Shown here one piece after another: positions 54,086-63,856 of a DNA stretch of 64,000 bases. The DNA comes from Dokdonella_A ginsengisoli. Its GTDB lineage: Bacteria; Pseudomonadota; Gammaproteobacteria; Xanthomonadales; Rhodanobacteraceae. How positions within the stretch are numbered: position 1 is the first letter of the stretch; each line of letters starts with the position of its first letter. The position numbers and the translations under genes were made by a program. The notes beneath the pieces were generated by a model that was not told where the DNA came from, did not search any database, and was given only the letters and a program-made list of their open reading frames with translations. Where the stretch lies: NCBI RefSeq assembly GCF_042652785.1, contig NZ_JBHSHD010000010.1:868001-932000 (forward strand). The letters run 5' to 3'.

Positions 54086-56008
54086 TCAGCGGCGATCGAG
54101 CCAGCCACCGTCGCCGCGCAGCACGTGCGCGTCGCGCGCGCGGCGAGTGTAGCCAACGCGATCGAAGAACTCCAAGATCTGGATGGCGCGCTTGCGGCCG
54201 ATGCCGAGCGCGTCGCGGTACTGCGCCGCCTCAACCGCACCGAGCCGGCGAGCCAGCTCGTCGAGGATCGCGGCGAGTTCCGCGACGCGTTCGCTCGTGT
54301 AGAACAGGTCGCGCACCACCTGATGCGTGAATCCGCCCGCCGCGCTCCGGCGCAACGCGCGGCGCACGACGTCCTCGTCCGTCTCCACCGCCTGCGCCAG
54401 ATCGCGTACCCACGGCGGATCGTAGCCGCCGGCCGCGATCAGCGGCTGCAGCCGTTGCAGCAGCCGCAGCTCGTCTTCGCTCGGCTCGACGCGATGTTCG
54501 GGCAGGTGCAGCCACGGTCCCTCGCGCTGGATTGCGGTGTCGGCCAGCAGATCCTCGAGCAGCCGCTGCCACGCTGCCTCGGCGAGCGCGGGTACGGCCA
54601 GGCGACGCAGCCGCCCCGCATCGACGCCGGCCTCGTCCGGCTGGCGCGCGTGGAACTCCCGCAACGCGGCGACGACGCGTTCGCGCAGGGCCTGCCAGTG
54701 CGCGGCGAGAATGACGAAACCGCCGCGGCTCGTCTCGATGCGGCGCGCCGAATCCGGCAATGCGATCCGCTCCGGCTCGCTCGCGCAGATGCGGACCAGA
54801 TCCTCCAGTGCGATACCCTGCGGCGACTGTTCGAGCAAGGCGGCGATACCCTCGCCGGCCAGCAGGCGTTCGACGGAGGCCAGCCAGGCCAGGCGCGCCG
54901 GGCTGCGGCGCCTGCGCTCGGGCGGATCGGCATCCAGGACCGTGCCGCCGCCGATCGTGCACGCGGCCTGCGCATCGCGCACGATGAAGCGGTCGCCGGG
55001 AACGGCGCACATCGGCGCGTCGAACACCAGCTGCACGCGTCCGGATTCACCGGCACCCAGGCGTTCGGCGTCGAGCAGGACGACGTGCGCGACCTGGTGC
55101 GCGGTGCCGCAATGCACGTGCAGCGGCGTCCAGTTGCGCAGCAGCGCCGAAGCGCCGGGCAGCAGGCGCAGGTCCGCGTCCCAGCGCAGGCTCGGCCGGA
55201 ACAGGCGCGCATCGGCCAGCCAGTCGCCGCGGGCGACCGCCTCGCGCTCGATGCCGGCGAGATTGAGCGCGCAGCGCTGCCCGGCGCGGCCGACGTCGGC
55301 CGCGCGGTTCTGCGCGTGGATGCCGCGCACGCGCACGGGCACGCCAGCCGGCATCACCGTCACGCTGTCGCCGACGCGCACGCGCCCCGCGCGCACGGTG
55401 CCGGTCGCCACCGTGCCCTGGCCGGCGAGCGTGAACACGCGATCCACAGCCAGGCGGAACAGGCCGCCCTCGTCGCGACGTGCGGCGGCCGCTGCGGCGC
55501 CGTGCAGGTACGCGCGCAGCGCCGCCACGCCCGGATCGCCCGCGGTCACCGCGTCGAGCGGAAAGACCGGCGCCCCTTTCAGCGCGGTCGGCTCGAGCAG
55601 GCCCGTAATCTGCGCCTCGACTTCGCGCACACGCGCCGCGTCGACGCGATCGGCCTTGCTCAGCGCGACCGCGCCGCGCGCCACGCCGAGCAGGTCGAGA
55701 ATCGCCAGGTGCTCGCGCGTCTGCGGCATCACGCCGTCGTCGGCCGCGATCACCAGCAGGGCGAAGTCGACGCCGCCGGCGCCGGCGACCATCGTGTGCA
55801 CGAGGCGCTCGTGTCCGGGCACGTCGACGAAGCCGAGCACCGGCTCGGCGTCTTCCGCTGCGCCGTCGACCGGCACGTACGCGTAGCCGAGTTCGATCGA
55901 GATCCCGCGCGCCTTCTCTTCCTTCAGACGATCCGTGTCGACGCCGGTCAGCGCGCGCACCAGACTCGTCTTGCCGTGATCGATGTGACCGGCGGTGCCG
56001 ACGATCAT
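54086..56008 (-). CDS. selB: Selenocysteine-specific elongation factor SelB
   Basis: 640 residues. The GTPase domain has GTAGHIDHGKTSL (P-loop), VDVPGHERL (G3) and ALSKAD (G4). EF-Tu-like domains 2 and 3 follow, and from about residue 400 four winged-helix domains that bind the SECIS hairpin (ending RVGYTRRARDAHVLRG). It brings Sec-tRNA to in-frame UGA codons. It overlaps selA by 4 bases (ATGA) and is followed by selC. The start at 56008 gives the standard MIVGTAGHIDHGK N-terminus. Confidence 0.96.
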   Translation of the reverse strand: MIVGTAGHIDHGKTSLVRALTGVDTDRLKEEKARGISIELGYAYVPVDGAAEDAEPVLGFVDVPGHERLVHTMVAGAGGVDFALLVIAADDGVMPQTREHLAILDLLGVARGAVALSKADRVDAARVREVEAQITGLLEPTALKGAPVFPLDAVTAGDPGVAALRAYLHGAAAAAARRDEGGLFRLAVDRVFTLAGQGTVATGTVRAGRVRVGDSVTVMPAGVPVRVRGIHAQNRAADVGRAGQRCALNLAGIEREAVARGDWLADARLFRPSLRWDADLRLLPGASALLRNWTPLHVHCGTAHQVAHVVLLDAERLGAGESGRVQLVFDAPMCAVPGDRFIVRDAQAACTIGGGTVLDADPPERRRRSPARLAWLASVERLLAGEGIAALLEQSPQGIALEDLVRICASEPERIALPDSARRIETSRGGFVILAAHWQALRERVVAALREFHARQPDEAGVDAGRLRRLAVPALAEAAWQRLLEDLLADTAIQREGPWLHLPEHRVEPSEDELRLLQRLQPLIAAGGYDPPWVRDLAQAVETDEDVVRRALRRSAAGGFTHQVVRDLFYTSERVAELAAILDELARRLGAVEAAQYRDALGIGRKRAIQILEFFDRVGYTRRARDAHVLRGDGGWLDRR

Positions 56009-57414
56009 GCGTGCAGCGCGCTCCACTGCGAGACGAACTCGGTCTCGTCCGCCTCGTCCAGGCAGCGCAGGTCCAGCCACAGTGCCTTGTCGGCGATGCG
56101 GCCGAGCACGGGACGCGGCAGCCCGCGCAGCGCGGCCTCGATGCGGCCGAGCCCGCCGCCTTTGCCGGTGCGCAGGCGCAGGCCGAAGCTCGGCAGCAGG
56201 TCCACCGGCAGCGCGCCGCTGCCGATCTGGCTGTGCATCGGCGCGACGTCGACTTCGCAGCGCGTTCCGAACGCCTGCTGCAGCGACGGCAGCAGCCGCT
56301 GCGCCTGCCGCTCGATCGACGCGACCGGACGCAGCAGCAGGCGCAGGGCCGGCAGGCGCTCGGGCAGGAGTTCGGGTTCGCGGTACAGGGCGAGCACGGC
56401 TTCGAGCGCCGCCAGCGTCTCCTTGCCGACGCGCAGCGCGCGCTTGAGCGGGTTCTTCTTCACGCGCGCGATCAGATCGGCGCGGCCGGCGAGGATGCCG
56501 GCCTGCGGGCCGCCGAGCAGCTTGTCGCCGCTGAACGTCACCAGGTCGGCGCCGGCGGCCAGGGTCTCGCGCACGGTCGGCTCCTTCGGCAGCCCCCAGC
56601 CGGAGAGATCGACGAGGCTGCCGCTGCCCAGATCGACGACGAGCGCAAGCGCGTGCGCGTGCGCCAGCGCGGCGAGCTCGCCTTCGCCGACGCTGGCGGT
56701 GAAGCCGCTGATCGCGTAGTTGCTCGCGTGCACCTTCATCAGCGCCGCGGTGCGCGCACCGATCGCCTCGGCGTAGTCGCGCGCATGCGTGCGGTTGGTC
56801 GTACCGACCTCGACCAGGCGCGCGCCGGCGCCGCGCATCACGTCGGGAATGCGGAACGCGCCGCCGATCTCGACCAGTTCGCCGCGGGAAACCACCACCT
56901 CGCGCCGGTTCGCCAGGGTGCTCAGCATCAGCAGCACGGCGGCGGCGTTGTTGTTGACGACGGTGGCCGCCTCGGCCCCCGTCAGCTCGACGACCAGGCC
57001 CTCGACGTGCGCGTCGCGGTCGCCGCGCCTGCCGCTGGCGAGATCGAACTCGAGGTTCACCGGCGCGGCGAGCGCGCGTGCGACCGCCTGCGCGGCCGAC
57101 TCCGGCAGCGGAGCGCGGCCGAGGTTGGTGTGCAGCACGGTGCCGGTCAGGTTGAACACGCGGCGCAGGCCGGCGCGGGCTGAGTGCTCCAGGGCGGCCT
57201 CGACGGCGGCAGCGAAGCTCTCCGGCCGCAGGCGTTGCGCGTCGAGATTGCCGGCCAGCGCACCGGTGCGGCGATCGTCGAGTTCCGCGCGCAGCAGCGC
57301 GACGATGCGGCTGCGGCCGTGCCGTTCGACCAGCGCCGCGATCGCGGCATCGTTCAGCAGGCGATCCAGCGCCGGCAGCTCGCGGACCTGCGCCTTCGCG
57401 TGCGGCGCCCGCAT
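56005..57414 (-). CDS. selA: L-seryl-tRNA(Sec) selenium transferase
   Basis: 469 residues. Family motifs are RVFNLTGTVLHTNLGRAPL, VNNNAAAVLLML and the pyridoxal-phosphate lysine in TFSGDKLLGGPQAG. It converts seryl-tRNA(Sec) to selenocysteinyl-tRNA with selenophosphate. It lies 4 bases after fdhE and overlaps selB. The start at 57414 is the only one that avoids running back through fdhE; the open frame upstream is a shadow. Confidence 0.96.
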   Translation of the reverse strand: MRAPHAKAQVRELPALDRLLNDAAIAALVERHGRSRIVALLRAELDDRRTGALAGNLDAQRLRPESFAAAVEAALEHSARAGLRRVFNLTGTVLHTNLGRAPLPESAAQAVARALAAPVNLEFDLASGRRGDRDAHVEGLVVELTGAEAATVVNNNAAAVLLMLSTLANRREVVVSRGELVEIGGAFRIPDVMRGAGARLVEVGTTNRTHARDYAEAIGARTAALMKVHASNYAISGFTASVGEGELAALAHAHALALVVDLGSGSLVDLSGWGLPKEPTVRETLAAGADLVTFSGDKLLGGPQAGILAGRADLIARVKKNPLKRALRVGKETLAALEAVLALYREPELLPERLPALRLLLRPVASIERQAQRLLPSLQQAFGTRCEVDVAPMHSQIGSGALPVDLLPSFGLRLRTGKGGGLGRIEAALRGLPRPVLGRIADKALWLDLRCLDEADETEFVSQWSALHA

Positions 57415-57418
57415 GCGC

Positions 57419-58369
57419 TCAGCCCTGCTCCGCCGTCCACAGCAGCGGATTGCCGCTGGCGCGTTCGTAGCCTTCTTCGGCGAGCAGCAGGTCGAGCGCG
57501 AGGCTGGCCAGATCGTCGGCAACCGGCTCGAGCGCCGGGTCCTTCTCGTGGTAGAGAATCTTGCGGTAGCTGCGGCAGCGCGAGCAGCTCTCGGCGCGCA
57601 CCGCCGCGTCGCCGTTTGCTTCGCCGGCGGCGGCATCGGTCAGCGAGTGGTAGGCGATGTCCTTGCCGTCGGCGCCGCACTGGCTGCACTGCACGCGCAC
57701 CATGTGCCACTCGCAGGCGCACAGCGTGCAGTGCAGGTAGCGATAGCCCTGGTACGGGCGCTGCGCGCGCACCAGGCTGGCGACCGGCAGGCTGCCGCAC
57801 AGCGGACACACGCCGGGCACGTCGAGCGGCTGCACGTCGCCGGCGGCGAAGCCGCTCGACAGCGCCGTCCAGTTCACCTGCAGCGCGGCCATCACGAACG
57901 GCGCGGACGCGACGTCGACCGCGCCGTCGCGAACGCCGAGCAAGGCGTCGGCCTGTGCTTCGAGCGCGTCGCCGGAAGCGGCGCGCACGCGGGCAGCCAG
58001 ACGCGTCACTTCGGCGGGAAATTCCGTCTGCGCCAGGACCGCGGCGCAGATCGCCGACAGCGCCTCGCGCCACTGCGGCGCGCGCGCCCAGCTCGTCGCC
58101 GCCAGCGGCGGCATGCGGTGCTCGTGCGCCAGGGCCAGCTGCGCCGCAGTCGGCGGCGTCGCGGCGAAGTCGCCCAGCGCCGCGTGCTGAGTCTCGGCGA
58201 GCACCGCGCAGAACCGCAGGTAGTCGGCGATCGGGCTGCCCTGCGCGAGCGTGCGCAGGCGTGCGCTGCGCTGGGCGAACACCTGCGAACGCTCCGGCAC
58301 GCGCACGCGCGGAATCGATCGCGAAGCGAGCGTTTCGATCTGACCGCGTTCGAGGATGCGCTGGCTCAT
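57419..58369 (-). CDS. fdhE: Formate dehydrogenase accessory protein FdhE
   Basis: 316 residues. The C-terminal half carries four CxxC pairs (CPLCGS, CTLCAC, CSQCGA, CSRCRS) in the rubredoxin-like arrangement that binds iron in FdhE. It is needed for maturation of the membrane-bound selenium formate dehydrogenase encoded upstream. Its place between the enzyme subunits and selA suggests one long transcript for enzyme, maturation factor and Sec machinery. A gap of 78 bases separates it from the gamma subunit gene. Confidence 0.95.
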   Translation of the reverse strand: MSQRILERGQIETLASRSIPRVRVPERSQVFAQRSARLRTLAQGSPIADYLRFCAVLAETQHAALGDFAATPPTAAQLALAHEHRMPPLAATSWARAPQWREALSAICAAVLAQTEFPAEVTRLAARVRAASGDALEAQADALLGVRDGAVDVASAPFVMAALQVNWTALSSGFAAGDVQPLDVPGVCPLCGSLPVASLVRAQRPYQGYRYLHCTLCACEWHMVRVQCSQCGADGKDIAYHSLTDAAAGEANGDAAVRAESCSRCRSYRKILYHEKDPALEPVADDLASLALDLLLAEEGYERASGNPLLWTAEQG

Positions 58370-58447
58370 GGGCTCGCTGCCGACGTGGCAGCGCCTATCC
58401 TCGCCGCTGCGGCGGCGCCCGTCCAGCGCGCATCGACGCGCAGGCTC

Positions 58448-59083
58448 CTACTTGCGGTCCGCGCCGGTCGCTTCGCGGAACCAGGCCCGGTGATGTTTCC
58501 AGGCCCAGCCGTAGCTGACCGTGCCGCGCGTCATCGCGCGCACCGACCCCTTGACCCAGATCGCCGCGTAGATGTGCACGACGATCGCGCAGATCAGCAC
58601 CAGCGCGCAGACCGCGTGCAGCAGCGAAGCCAAGCGCACGAGTTCGACCGGCAGCGAGAAATACGCCCGCCACATCGCCAGGCCCGACAGCAGCAGGCCG
58701 AGCAGGCACGGCACGATGACGTAGAACAGCAGCTTCTGCCCGGCGTTGTAGCGGCCGACGTCCGGCAGATTCTCCTCGCGGTTGTCGAGCACGTCGTCCA
58801 TCTGCCGCAGCCACTGGCTGTCGCGTGCTTCCCAGACGTTGTGCCGCCAGACCTTCGCGGCGAGGAAGGCGAAGGCGAACACCATGACCAGGCCGATGAA
58901 CGGATGCAGGATGCGCGTCCACGGCCCGCCGCCGAACAGGTTCGTCAGCCAGAACAGCGCCGGATGGAACAGCGCCAGGCCCGACAGCGCGAGCAGGACG
59001 AAGCTGATCGCGACGGTCCAGTGATTGACCCGGGTGGAGAACTCGTAGCGGACGATCTCGCCGCCCTTGCGTTCGACGGTCAT
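58448..59083 (-). CDS. fdoI: Formate dehydrogenase gamma subunit (cytochrome b556)
   Basis: 211 residues with four membrane segments (about 20-42, 50-75, 110-132 and 148-172). Heme-binding histidines are in RVNHWTVAISF, RILHPFIGLV, LLHAVCALVL and VVHIYAAIWVKG. It anchors the enzyme in the inner membrane and passes electrons to quinone. It overlaps the beta subunit gene by 4 bases. Whether the enzyme is FdnI- or FdoI-like cannot be settled; the symbol follows the aerobic form by guess, as no nitrate reductase is seen. Confidence 0.93.
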   Translation of the reverse strand: MTVERKGGEIVRYEFSTRVNHWTVAISFVLLALSGLALFHPALFWLTNLFGGGPWTRILHPFIGLVMVFAFAFLAAKVWRHNVWEARDSQWLRQMDDVLDNREENLPDVGRYNAGQKLLFYVIVPCLLGLLLSGLAMWRAYFSLPVELVRLASLLHAVCALVLICAIVVHIYAAIWVKGSVRAMTRGTVSYGWAWKHHRAWFREATGADRK

Positions 59084-59982
59084 GGCGTGTCCTCCAGCTC
59101 GCGGCGCGCGGCCTCCTCGTCGTGCGCGTCGGTCTCGTTGCGGCCGACGCGCAGGTAGTGCAGGAACCCGGCCGCCGCCGTGGCGAGGATCGCGAACAGA
59201 CCGAGCGGCTTGCCGATGCCCTTCCACAGGCCGACCATCGCGCTGATCTTCGGCTCCTGCGGCAGCCCGGCGTAGAGCTGCGGCTGGTCGGCGTGGTGCA
59301 GCACGTACATCACGTGCGTGCCGCCGACGCCCTGCGGGTCGTACAGCCCGGCGTGCTCGAAGCCGCGCGACTTGAGATCCTCGACGCGCTCGGCGGCGTG
59401 CTGCTGCATGTCCTGCTTGGTGCCGAACACGATCGCGCCGGTCGGGCAGGTCTTCACGCAGGCCGGCTCCAGACCCACGGCGACGCGGTCCGAGCACAGC
59501 GTGCACTTGTAGGCCTTCTTGTCCTGCTTGGAGATGCGCGGGATGTTGAACGGGCAGCCGGTGATGCAGTAGCCGCAGCCGATGCAGTTCTCTTCGTGGA
59601 AATCGACGATGCCGTTGGCGTACTGCACGATCGCGCCCGGCGACGGGCAGGCCTTGAGGCAGCCCGGATCGGCGCAGTGCATGCAGCCGTCCTTGCGGAT
59701 CAGCCATTCCAGGTCGCCCTTGGGCGTCTCGTGCTCGGTGAAGCGCATCAGCGTCCACGACTGGTCGCTGAGGTCGTGCGGGTTGTCGTAGTGCCCGGTA
59801 CAGGTGCCGACCTCGTCGCGCAGGTCGTTCCATTCCATGCAGGCGACCTGGCAGGCCTTGCAGCCGATGCACTTGGTCACGTCGATGAGCTTGGCGACCT
59901 GCCCCGTATGCGCGCCGCGCGCCTGCGGTTCGGGCAGGGTCGTCGCCGAACGTCGGATGATGTCGAGCGATTGCAGTGCCAT
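59080..59982 (-). CDS. fdoH: Formate dehydrogenase beta subunit (four [4Fe-4S] clusters)
   Basis: 300 residues with four cysteine groups for [4Fe-4S] clusters: CIGCKACQVAC, CMHCADPGCLKAC, CIGCGYCITGC and CTLCSDRVAVGLEPAC. A C-terminal transmembrane helix (about 252-275, GLFAILATAAAGFLHYL) anchors it. It conducts electrons from the catalytic subunit to the cytochrome b subunit. A GGAGG ribosome site precedes the ATG. It starts 11 bases after the stop of the alpha subunit gene. Confidence 0.95.
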   Translation of the reverse strand: MALQSLDIIRRSATTLPEPQARGAHTGQVAKLIDVTKCIGCKACQVACMEWNDLRDEVGTCTGHYDNPHDLSDQSWTLMRFTEHETPKGDLEWLIRKDGCMHCADPGCLKACPSPGAIVQYANGIVDFHEENCIGCGYCITGCPFNIPRISKQDKKAYKCTLCSDRVAVGLEPACVKTCPTGAIVFGTKQDMQQHAAERVEDLKSRGFEHAGLYDPQGVGGTHVMYVLHHADQPQLYAGLPQEPKISAMVGLWKGIGKPLGLFAILATAAAGFLHYLRVGRNETDAHDEEAARRELEDTP

Positions 59983-59993
59983 CTTCGGGCCTC

Positions 59994-62900
59994 CTAGATC
60001 CTCTCGACCTTGACCAGGAACGACTTGAATTCCGGCGTGTTCGTGTTCGCGTCGCCGACGAACGGGGTCAGCGTGTTGGCGATGTAGCCCGGCTTGGCCA
60101 CGCCGAGGAAGCCCCAGTGGATCGGCACGCCGACCGTGTGCACGGCCTTGCCCTCGATCGTAAGCGGCTTGATGCGCTTGGTGACCATCGCCACCGCCTC
60201 GATGTGCCCGCGGTGCGAGCTGACGCGTACGCGACTGCCGTTGCCGATGCCCAGCTCGTCGGCCAGCGCCGCGCCGATCTCGACGAACTGCTCCGGCTGC
60301 ACGATCGCGTTCAGGCGGACGTGCTTGGTCCAGTAGTGGAAGTGCTCGGTCAGGCGGTACGTGGTCGCCACGTGCGGGAACTGGTCCGCCTTGCCGAACG
60401 CCTCCCGATCCTGCGCGAACACGCGCGCGGCCGGGTTGTTGAGCGCCTGCGGCTGGTTCGGATTGAGCGGATTGGTCGCCAGCGGCGTCTCGAACGGCTC
60501 GTAGTGCTCGGGGAACGGTCCTTCCGCCATGCCGGCGCGGGCGAAGAAGCGCGCCACGCCTTCCGGATTCATGATGAACGGCCCCATGCCGTTCTCCGGA
60601 TTCTCGTCGGCCTTGAAGTCCGGAATGTCGGCGCCGCCCCAGGCGCTGCCGTTCCAGGCGATCAGCTTGCGCGACGGATCCCACGGCTTGCCGTGCGGAT
60701 CGCAGGACGCGCGGTTGTAGAGCACGCGCCGGTTCGCCGGCCACGCCCAGGCCCAGTTGATCGTCTGGCCGATACCGGTCGGATCGGCGTTGTCGCGCCG
60801 CGCCATCAGATTGCCGGTCGGACCCCACGCACCGCAGAAGATCCAGCAGCCGCTGGCGGTGCTGCCGTCGTCGCGCAGTTCGGCGAAACCGGCGAGCTGC
60901 TCGCCGGCCTTGCGCGTGATCCTGGTCGGGTCCTTCGGGTCAGCGAGATCGGCCAGCGCGCTGCCGGAGTATTCGCGCGCGAGTTCCTCGGGAGCCGGAC
61001 TGTGCGGCTGCGCATATTTCCAGGTCAGGTTGACGATCGGATCCGGGAACGCGCCGCCGTCCTTGCGATACGCATCGCGCAGGCGCAGGAACAGGCCGGC
61101 CATGATCTCCAGGTCGCTGCGTGCCTCGCCCGGCGGCTCGGCGCCCTTCCAGTGCCACTGCAGCCAGCGCGAGGAGTTGGTCAGCGAACCGTTCTCCTCG
61201 GCGAAGCAGGTGGTCGGCAGGCGGAACACCTCGGTCTGGATCTTCGCCGGATCGACGTCGTTGAGCGCGCCGTAGTTCTTCCAGAACTCGCTCGTCTCGG
61301 TGGCGAGCGGATCCATGATGACGAGGTACTTGAGCCTGGAGAAACTCGCGCTGAGCTTGGCCTTGTTCGGCGCGGCGGCGAGCGGATTGAAGCCCTGACA
61401 GATGTAGCCGTTCATCTTGCCCTGGTTCATCAGCTCGTAGGCCTGCAGCATGTCGTACTGCTTGTCGAGCTTGGGCAGGTAGTCGTAGGCCCAGTGGTTG
61501 TCCGCCGTCGCCGCGTCACCCCACCACGACTTCATGAAGCTGACGAAGAACTTGCGGTAGTTCTGCCAGTAGCTGAGCTGGTTCGGGCGCAGCGGCTTCT
61601 GTGCGCGCGCGCCGATGTAGCCGTCGAAATCCTGCTCCTTCTCGTTCGGCAGCGTCATGTAGCCAGGCAGCAGGTTCGACATCAGGCCGAGGTCGGTCAG
61701 GCCCTGGATGTTGGAATGTCCGCGCAGGGCGTTCATGCCGCCGCCGGCCACGCCGATGTTGCCGAGCAGCAGCTGCACCATCGCGCCGGTGCGGATCATC
61801 TGCGAGCCGATCGAATGCTGCGTCCAGCCGAGCGCGTACATGATCGTCATCGCGCGGTCCGCCGTGGCGGTGGAAGCGATCATGTCCCAGATCTGCAGCA
61901 CCTTGTCCCTGGGCGTGCCGCAGACGCGCTCGACCATCTCAGGCGTGTAGCGCGCGTAGTGCTGCTTGAGCAGGTTGTAGACGCAGCGCGGATCGGCCAG
62001 GGTCGGATCGGTGCGGACGTAGCCGTCCTCGCCGCGCGCGTAGTCCCAGCTCGACTTGTCGTAGCTGCGCTTGTCCGCGTCGTAGCCGGAGTAGATGCCG
62101 TCGTTGAACGCGAACTCGTCCTTCACGATGAAGGAGAGGTCGGTGTAGTTGACGACGTACTCGCGCTGGATCTTGTCGTTCTCCAGCAGATGGCGGATCA
62201 GGCCGCCGAGAAAGACGATGTCGGTGCCGGTGCGGATCGGCGCGTAGACGTCGGCGACCGAGGCCGAGCGCGTGAAGCGCGGATCGACCACGATCAGCCT
62301 TGCCTTGTTGTGCGCCTTCGCTTCCGTGACCCACTTGAAGCCGCACGGGTGCGCTTCGGCGGCATTGCCGCCCATGATGAGGATCAGATCGGCATTCTTG
62401 ATGTCGACCCAGTGATTCGTCATCGCTCCACGGCCGAACGTCGGGGCAAGACCTGCCACCGTCGGGCCGTGTCAGACGCGTGCCTGGTTGTCGAACGCCA
62501 GAAGCCCGAGGGAGCGCGCCACCTTGTGCGTGAGGTAGCCGACTTCGTTGCTCGACGCCGAGGCGGCGAGCATGCCGGTGGTCAGCCAGCGGTTGACGGT
62601 GAGGCCGTCGGCGTTCTTCGCGGCGAAGTTCGCGTCGCGATCGGCCTTCATCAGCCTGGCGATGCGATCGAGCGCCTCGTCCCACGAGATGCGCTGCCAC
62701 GTGTCGGAGCCCGGTGCACGGTACTCGGGGTACTGCAGGCGGCTGTCGCTGTGGATGAAGTCGACCAGGGCCGCGCCTTTCGGGCACAGCGTGCCGCGAT
62801 TGACCGGATGGTCCGGGTCGCCCTCGATGTGGAAGATGCTCGCCCGCGCGTTCTTGGCGCCGTCGCCGAGGCTGTACATGAGCACGCCGCAGGCAACCGA

Positions 62901-63062
62901 GCAGTAGGGGCAGGTGTTGCGGGTCTCGGTCGCGCGTGCGAGCTTGAACTGCCGCACTTCGGCCAGCGCTTGGCCGGGCGAGAAACCCATCAGCGCCAGA
63001 CTCGAAGCTCCCAGGGTCGTCCCGGTGACCTTCAAGAACTGACGTCGAGTCATTGCAGACAT
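59994..63062 (-). CDS. fdoG: Formate dehydrogenase alpha subunit, selenoprotein (UGA read as Sec)
   Basis: 1022 residues including selenocysteine 197, encoded by TGA at 62472-62474. The N-terminus has a Tat signal (MTRRQFLKVTG). A [4Fe-4S] site follows (CPYCSVACGV, later LCPKG). Sec is flanked by DNQARV and HGPTVAGLAPTFG, as in E. coli FdnG (Sec196). The remaining domains bind bis-molybdopterin guanine dinucleotide. It oxidises formate to CO2 in the periplasm. Automatic calling splits the gene into two frames at the TGA; both pieces are in the same frame and a SECIS hairpin begins right after it. The ATG at 63062 has a GAGGAGA site. Confidence 0.96.
62429..62471 (-). promoter_or_regulatory. 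SECIS hairpin of the formate dehydrogenase mRNA
   Basis: Immediately after the UGA, CACGGCC pairs with GGCCGTG (7 bp). The apical stem GGCA/TGCC carries the loop GGUCU, with the G and U that SelB binds in E. coli fdhF and fdnG. It is part of the coding sequence and directs Sec insertion. Confidence 0.92.
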
Positions 63063-63192
63063 GACGTTCTCCTCGATCGGGTCGCGCCGGAATCCTTCCC
63101 CGCGCCTTCCCGCGCCGCTCACGCAAACGTCGGACGACCTCTCGACCGACGACTTCGGAAATGCACCACACCGACGGCACCGAACGGGATCG

Positions 63193-63219
63193 AGTATAGG
63201 CCAAATCCGCGACACGCAA
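63193..63219 (-). promoter_or_regulatory. Candidate promoter for the formate dehydrogenase-sel operon
   Basis: On the minus strand TATACT is preceded by TTGCGT at 15 bases (or GTTGCG at 16). The transcript would start about 125 bases before the alpha subunit ATG. Spacing is short, so regulation by an activator is possible. The rest of the 292-base gap (63063-63354) shows nothing else apart from the terminator at its far end. Confidence 0.5.
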
Positions 63220-63301
63220 CCCCTCGCGCGGCGTGGCGAGCCGCGCCGGCGACTACGCCTTTGGTCGAACGTCGAGGCGGCCTGCGCGCGGGGGACGCAG
63301 A

Positions 63302-63326
63302 CGAAAAACCCGGCTTTCGCCGGGTT
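63302..63326 (-). terminator. Rho-independent terminator after the small unknown gene
   Basis: AACCCGGC-TTTC-GCCGGGTT is an 8-bp stem. On the minus strand it is followed by TTTTCGT, so it ends the gene at 63355 and insulates the formate dehydrogenase promoter. Confidence 0.85.
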
Positions 63327-63354
63327 CTCGTGGAGTCGTTTTCCGCGGCGCCGG

Positions 63355-63720
63355 TCAGCGCGCCTGCGCCTTGCGATCGGCGGTTCGCCCGCCCTTCGCC
63401 GACGGCCCGGCCGACGGCTGCGGATCGAGATCGTTGAGCAGCGCGCGCAGGTCCACCGACACCGTCTCGCCGTCGCCGGCCAGATCGAGCGAAGCCATCG
63501 AGCGCTTGGACAGCGCCGAGCGGCTGACGTACAGCTCGCGGTCCGGCTGCGGCGGACGCTCCGCGCTGCACAGGTTCCGGTTGAGGCGCAGCAGGCTCGT
63601 GCCCGAACGCTGCCAGGGCTGGTCCGGCGAGAGCCGCTTGACCATCACGCTTTCGAGTTTGACGACGACGGTGTCGCCACTCACTTCGGTGCAACGACCG
63701 ATACCGATATCGTAAGACAT
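63355..63720 (-). CDS. Small protein of unknown function
   Basis: 121 residues starting MSYDIGIGRC, with no signal peptide or membrane segment. The first 60 residues look beta-rich (DTVVVKLESVMVKRL, SGTSLLRLNRNLC); the C-terminus is charged and probably disordered (GPSAKGGRTADRKAQAR). I do not recognise the family. It has its own terminator. The ATG at 63720 is preferred to a start four codons upstream because it gives a cleaner N-terminus. Codon use fits the genome, so it is probably real. Confidence 0.65.
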   Translation of the reverse strand: MSYDIGIGRCTEVSGDTVVVKLESVMVKRLSPDQPWQRSGTSLLRLNRNLCSAERPPQPDRELYVSRSALSKRSMASLDLAGDGETVSVDLRALLNDLDPQPSAGPSAKGGRTADRKAQAR

Positions 63721-63856
63721 AGCAATCCTCATGAACGGAGTCCCGACGATCGGGCGCCCAGCGGCGCCGTGATCGCCGTGCGCCGGCCTCAGGCGGCGCT
63801 CGGGTAACTCGCGATTATGACGGACTCCGTGTAAATTTCCGTTATCCGGCGCCGAT

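Noticed and set aside
53955..54152. Short plus-strand frame over the tRNA-Sec region
   Set aside because: It reads through the tRNA gene and repeat sequence; no coding character.
59994..63062. Formate dehydrogenase alpha subunit as two genes or a pseudogene
   Set aside because: The interrupting TGA is in frame, sits at the conserved Sec position and is followed by a SECIS hairpin; all Sec machinery genes are nearby.
59976..63437. 1153-residue open frame on the plus strand opposite the formate dehydrogenase genes
   Set aside because: A shadow of high-GC coding sequence; the translation is Arg/Val/Leu-rich without domains, while the minus strand encodes clear, conserved enzyme subunits.
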